The notes beneath the pieces are model-generated. The model did not search any database. It saw only the letters and a program-made list of their open reading frames with translations, and was not told the DNA's origin. Both the position numbers and the translations under genes were made by a program. DNA of 64,000 nt from Aromatoleum tolulyticum (lineage in GTDB: Bacteria; Pseudomonadota; Gammaproteobacteria; Burkholderiales; Rhodocyclaceae), in the NCBI RefSeq assembly GCF_900156155.1, contig NZ_FTMD01000005.1:62001-126000 (forward strand), in the 5' to 3' direction. Positions 60,681 to 64,000 of the stretch are shown piece by piece (position 1 is the first letter of the stretch; every line of letters begins with the position of its first letter).

Positions 60681-62105
60681 TCAGTTCTTCTTCGCGCCTG
60701 GTACGCAGACCAGTACCGAGACGATCGCGATCACGCAGGCGATGACGCCGGTCATGATTCCGCCGAAGGCCGCGCTTGCGAGTCCCGCGGGGTTGCCCGA
60801 GATCATCGTGCCGTACACCACCGTCGCGATCGCCAGGCCGAAGCTGCCGCCGAGGGAGCTCGCCATCTTGTAGATGCCCGAAGCCGAGCCGGCCTTTTCC
60901 GGGGGAGCTTCGCCGACCGCGATGTTGGTCGAAGGCGTGGCCGAGACACCGAAGCCGAGACCCATCAGCGCGAGGCCGACCGCGACCAGCACGAGATACA
61001 AGGTGCCGTCGATGAATGTCAGGGCCTGCATGGTGATGCCGACCGCAGCCAGCGTGCAACCGACGAGCATCGGACTGCGTGCGCCGAACTTGCGGCCGAT
61101 CTTCTCGCCGACGCGGATCATCACCAGCGTTGCGGCGGTGTAGCCGAGGGTGAGCATGCCGGCATCGAAGGGGGTGAGGCCGCGGCCCTGCTGCAGGTAG
61201 GTCATCAGGATCATCAGGCTGCCGAGCGTCGAATTCAGCATGAAGTTCGAGATCACGGCACCGTTGTAGGAGCGGCGATTGAGCAGCGACAGATCCACCA
61301 GCGGCGACTTGCGACGCTTTTCGTACAGCGTGAAGGCGAGCAGCACGACGAAGGCGATGACGAAGCCGCTGACGATCACGATGTCGGTCCAGCCGAGCGA
61401 ACGGCCCTTGGTGATGCTCAGGTTCAGCGTCAGGAGACCCACGACCAGCAGAACGAGACCGATGAAATCGAAGCGCTGGTCGCGCGGCCCATGTTCGTTC
61501 TTGCTTTCCGGCGTGGCAGACATCGCATACAGCGCGATCAGAGCGACCGGGATGACGAGCCAGAAGGCCCAGCGCCAGCCGAGATACGATGCGACCGCGC
61601 CGCCGAACAGGTTGCACAGGCCGCCGCCGCCCCACGACGAGATCGACCAGAAGCTCAGCGCGCGCAGACGCTCCGCGCCCGTGTAATAGGCATTCACCAG
61701 CGCGAGCGTGGAGGGCATGATCATCGCAGCGGCGATGCCCTGAAGGGCGCGGCCGACAGTCAGGATCGTGGTGTTTTCGGCAATGCCGCACACCGCGGCG
61801 CCGATCATCGCGACCATGAGGCCGGCGCGGGCGACCTTAACGCGTCCGATCTTGTCGGCGATACTGCCGGCGGGGACGATGAACACGCCGGACATCAGGG
61901 CGGTGATGCTGATCGGCAGGCCGAGTTCGTCGGCGCTGATGCCGAAGGCGGTGCTTATTGTCGGCACCAGGGCCGTGATTGCGAGTGCGAAGAGCCAATA
62001 AGTCGATACCCCGAGGCACATGCCGAGGATCAGGCGATTGGTACCCCGGTAACCCGATACCGCGGCATTGGCCGAAATCGGGGTTGTGGCTAGTGCAGTG
62101 GACAT
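60681..62105 (-). CDS. MFS transporter, DHA2-like (14 helices)
   Basis: A 474-residue major facilitator. Family marks: GSIADKIGRVKVARAG (loop 2-3), GRALQGIAAAMIMPSTLALVNAYY (motif C region of DHA2/14-TMS members) and WRWAFWLVIPVALIAL. The frame extends 31 codons upstream; the ATG at 62105 with AGGTGAG 7 bases before it gives MSTALATTPISANA, a normal cytoplasmic N-terminus. In 14-helix MFS proteins export of drugs or uptake of aromatic acids is usual; next to an amidohydrolase, import of its substrate is the simplest reading. Confidence 0.88.
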   Translation of the reverse strand: MSTALATTPISANAAVSGYRGTNRLILGMCLGVSTYWLFALAITALVPTISTAFGISADELGLPISITALMSGVFIVPAGSIADKIGRVKVARAGLMVAMIGAAVCGIAENTTILTVGRALQGIAAAMIMPSTLALVNAYYTGAERLRALSFWSISSWGGGGLCNLFGGAVASYLGWRWAFWLVIPVALIALYAMSATPESKNEHGPRDQRFDFIGLVLLVVGLLTLNLSITKGRSLGWTDIVIVSGFVIAFVVLLAFTLYEKRRKSPLVDLSLLNRRSYNGAVISNFMLNSTLGSLMILMTYLQQGRGLTPFDAGMLTLGYTAATLVMIRVGEKIGRKFGARSPMLVGCTLAAVGITMQALTFIDGTLYLVLVAVGLALMGLGFGVSATPSTNIAVGEAPPEKAGSASGIYKMASSLGGSFGLAIATVVYGTMISGNPAGLASAAFGGIMTGVIACVIAIVSVLVCVPGAKKN

Positions 62106-62200
62106 GATGCTCACCTGTAGTTTTTGCGGACTCGATTCGCCGCCGATGCTTCCGCCGGGAAACGCGGAGGCGCGGTCGGTGCTCTGGTGTCGAAGCATTG

Positions 62201-62253
62201 GTTGCTAACTTCAACAGTTGCAAAAATAAACAAACAAGTTGCGTAATGCAACT
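62201..62253. promoter_or_regulatory. cluster of GTTGC/GCAAC half-sites upstream of the MFS gene
   Basis: GTTGC occurs at 62201, 62217 and 62238, with GCAAC at 62248; AGTTGC-N5-GCAACT (62237-62253) is a perfect inverted repeat and CAAC-A-GTTG (62212-62220) another. The patch is AT-rich and 96 bases or more before the MFS start. On the minus strand TTGCAT and TATTTT are 17 bases apart over the repeat. A regulator, perhaps the MarR protein, may bind here. Confidence 0.6.
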
Positions 62254-62497
62254 AAAAGAGAGCGGGTGTTGACGAATGTCAAAAGGTCGTCGGGGAGGGC
62301 TTGGGCGCTACGGCCGGGAGGCGCGATTGCGCTCCGCGCCACCCCTCGCCTCGGGCGCGGTGTGGCACGGTATTCGTTCGGACGGTGTCGCGGATGCGAG
62401 CTCGCATTCGCCTGGGAAGCGCCGCGAAGAATGAACGCGCGCGCGGGCGGGCAGGTGCCGGTCGGCGGGGGGCGTCGTCCGCTGCAGCGGACGCGGC
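62254..62497. other. non-coding gap between MFS promoter region and recJ, with palindrome
   Basis: No gene is seen. GC-rich inverted pieces occur around 62318-62360 (GCGCGATTGCGCTCCGCGCC). An 18-bp perfect palindrome CGTCCGCTGCAGCGGACG (62476-62493) lies five bases after the recJ stop on the minus strand and may terminate or end-protect the recJ message. Confidence 0.5.
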
Positions 62498-64000
62498 TCA
62501 GGCTGCTTCGAAGTGCTCCAGCATCAGCTGCAGGCTGGTGACGCCGTTGTATTCGTTCGGTGCAAGGCGGAATGCCGCCCGGATCTGCTGCGGCGCACCC
62601 TCGGCAAAATTGAAGCGGATGCCGTCGAAGCGCACGTTGTTCTTCGACAGCTGCAGCTTGAGGTGCTTGTCCTTGAGCAGGCGCTGGTTGTCGACGCGGA
62701 ACACGTCGTCGAACAGCGGTGCGGGGAAGCCCTGGCCCCAGATGTCCTGCTCGATCAGCCGCGCGGCCTCCAGGCTCATATAGCCGGTCTCGAGCGGGCC
62801 GTCGGTGTCCAGCGTGCGAGTCAGGTCCGCCGGTTCCACGAGAGAGCGGACGGTCTCCTCGAACACGCGCTGGAAGCGGTCGTAGTCGGCTTCGCGGATC
62901 GTCAGACCCGCCGCCATCGAATGCCCGCCGAAGCGCAGGATCAGATCGGGGTATTGCTTGCTCACCAGATCGAGGGCGTCGCGCAGATGCAGGTTCTGGA
63001 TCGAGCGCCCGGAGCCCTTCAGCTGCCCCTCGTCGCCGCGGGCGAAGGCGATCACCGGGCGGTGCAGCCTTTCCTTGATCCGGCCGGCGACGATCCCGAT
63101 CACGCCCTGGTGCCAGTCCGGTTCGAACAGGCTGACGGTGGCGCAATTGCCGGGATCGAAATCTGCCAGCCGCGCGAGGGCTCCCTCCTGCATGTCCTGC
63201 TCGATGCTGCGCCGTTCGCGATTCAGCCGGTCGAGTTCCTGCGCGATGTTGAGCGCCCGGCCCATGTCGTCGGTGACCAGGCATTCGATGCCGAGGCTCA
63301 TGTCCGACAGGCGGCCGGCGGCGTTCAGGCGCGGGCCGAGTCCGAATCCCATGTCGAAGGTGCTCGCGCGCAAAGCGTCGCGTCCGGCGACGGAGAACAG
63401 CGCGCGGATGCCGGGCTGCATGCGGTCGGCGCGCATCCGCGCGAGGCCTTGCGAGACGAGGATGCGGTTGTTGTGGTCGAGCTTCACGACGTCGGCGACC
63501 GTGCCGAGGGCCACGAGATCGAGCAGCTCGCCTAGGTTCGGCTCCTGGCGCCCGGTAAACGCACCGCGCTCGCGCAGTTCTGCGCGCAGCGCGAGCATGG
63601 TGTAGAACATCACGCCGACGCCGGCGAGCGATTTGCTCGGGAAGTCGCAGCCGGGCTGGTTCGGGTTCACGATCACGTCGGCGTCGGGGAGCGTGTCGCC
63701 CGGCAGGTGGTGATCGGTGATCACCGTCGCCATTCCGTAGCTGCGCGCCGCGGCGACGCCTTCCACACTGGCGATGCCGTTGTCGACGGTGATCAGCACG
63801 TCGGGCTCCATGCGCGCAGCCAGTTCGACGATGGCGGGCGTCAGGCCGTAGCCGTACTCGAAGCGGTTCGGCACCAGGTAGCCGACATCCGCACCGAAGG
63901 CCCGCAGGGCGCGCACGCCCACCGCGCAAGCCGTGGCCCCGTCGCAGTCGTAGTCGGCGACGATCACCATGCGCGCGCCGGCCTCGATCGCATCGGCCAG
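62498..64000 (-). CDS. recJ: single-stranded-DNA-specific exonuclease RecJ, 5' end cut by window
   Basis: 501 codons are visible on the minus strand, and the frame is open to the right edge, so the first 60-80 residues of the usual 560-580 are missing. DHH phosphoesterase motifs: VIVADYDCDGATA (metal site), VITDHHLPGD, NAAGRLSDMS and, in the DHHA1 domain, RFGGHSMAAGL; the OB-fold C-terminus follows. RecJ degrades single strands 5'-3' in recombination and mismatch repair. Confidence 0.96.
   Translation of the reverse strand: MADAIEAGARMVIVADYDCDGATACAVGVRALRAFGADVGYLVPNRFEYGYGLTPAIVELAARMEPDVLITVDNGIASVEGVAAARSYGMATVITDHHLPGDTLPDADVIVNPNQPGCDFPSKSLAGVGVMFYTMLALRAELRERGAFTGRQEPNLGELLDLVALGTVADVVKLDHNNRILVSQGLARMRADRMQPGIRALFSVAGRDALRASTFDMGFGLGPRLNAAGRLSDMSLGIECLVTDDMGRALNIAQELDRLNRERRSIEQDMQEGALARLADFDPGNCATVSLFEPDWHQGVIGIVAGRIKERLHRPVIAFARGDEGQLKGSGRSIQNLHLRDALDLVSKQYPDLILRFGGHSMAAGLTIREADYDRFQRVFEETVRSLVEPADLTRTLDTDGPLETGYMSLEAARLIEQDIWGQGFPAPLFDDVFRVDNQRLLKDKHLKLQLSKNNVRFDGIRFNFAEGAPQQIRAAFRLAPNEYNGVTSLQLMLEHFEAA

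Noticed and set aside
1-64000. CRISPR array, tRNA, rRNA, insertion sequence, prophage or integrated plasmid
   Set aside because: No regularly spaced repeats, no cloverleaf or rRNA signature sequences, and no transposase, integrase or phage gene were seen while reading both strands.

Overview
The window is about 64 kb of GC-rich chromosome with almost no non-coding space and many genes that overlap by 1-4 bases. Gene content and neighbourhoods (ppk and ppx divergent, ispD-ispF, etfBA with an acyl-CoA dehydrogenase, bolA-yciI-yciB, tsaB-rimI-udg-lplT, LysR-radA) point to a betaproteobacterium, most likely Rhodocyclales/Zoogloeaceae (Azoarcus, Aromatoleum, Thauera type). That placement is inference; there is no rRNA here. 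I saw no tRNA, rRNA, CRISPR array, transposase or prophage gene.

Layout. 1-2000: an AmmeMemoRadiSam operon (amrB-amrA-amrS, minus strand), the last gene cut by the window edge. 2056-5888: a MgtC/DUF4010 membrane protein, then ispD-ispF-thpR and a YbaK-type deacylase. 5916-8871: a minus-strand block (host-attachment-type protein, flavodoxin, MtfA peptidase, EamA exporter). 9003-18247: stress and second-messenger genes: relA, a membrane GGDEF-EAL protein with a phosphonate-binding-like sensor, and divergent ppk/ppx. 18255-21734: a first Mla-like lipid ABC transporter. 21830-27847: acyl-CoA metabolism (ECHDC3-type crotonase, etfBA, acyl-CoA dehydrogenase), with TatD and a TetR regulator that has two palindromic sites in front of etfB. 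27955-32142: parvulin, bolA, yciI, yciB, then envZ-ompR. 32306-38615: a small secreted protein, tsaB-rimI-udg, lplT, a LysR regulator and radA.

38893-42664 is a TetR-controlled efflux-type operon (HlyD adaptor, FtsX-like permease, ATPase), with a REP-like element between permease and ATPase. 42975-48694 is a three-gene phosphorelay / c-di-GMP module. 48716-51078 pairs an ABC1/UbiB kinase with a helical DUF6781/phasin-like protein. 51282-55044 holds pepD, a DUF3820 gene and the alkylation repair pair ada-alkA. 55247-58766 is a second, paralogous Mla-like transporter preceded by a translationally coupled 23-codon ORF. 58813-62253 is a MarR / M20 amidohydrolase / MFS cassette with palindromic sites, and recJ runs off the right edge.

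Themes: envelope lipid homeostasis (two Mla-like systems, lplT, ABC1 kinase, EnvZ-OmpR); nucleotide and polyphosphate stress signalling (relA, ppk, ppx, two GGDEF-EAL proteins); acyl-CoA oxidation; alkylation damage repair. The least understood parts are the AmmeMemoRadiSam operon, the relA / PhnD-like GGDEF-EAL / polyphosphate neighbourhood, the kinase-plus-DUF6781 pair and the small ORF before the second Mla-like operon. Statements about families are from general knowledge; no searches were run.
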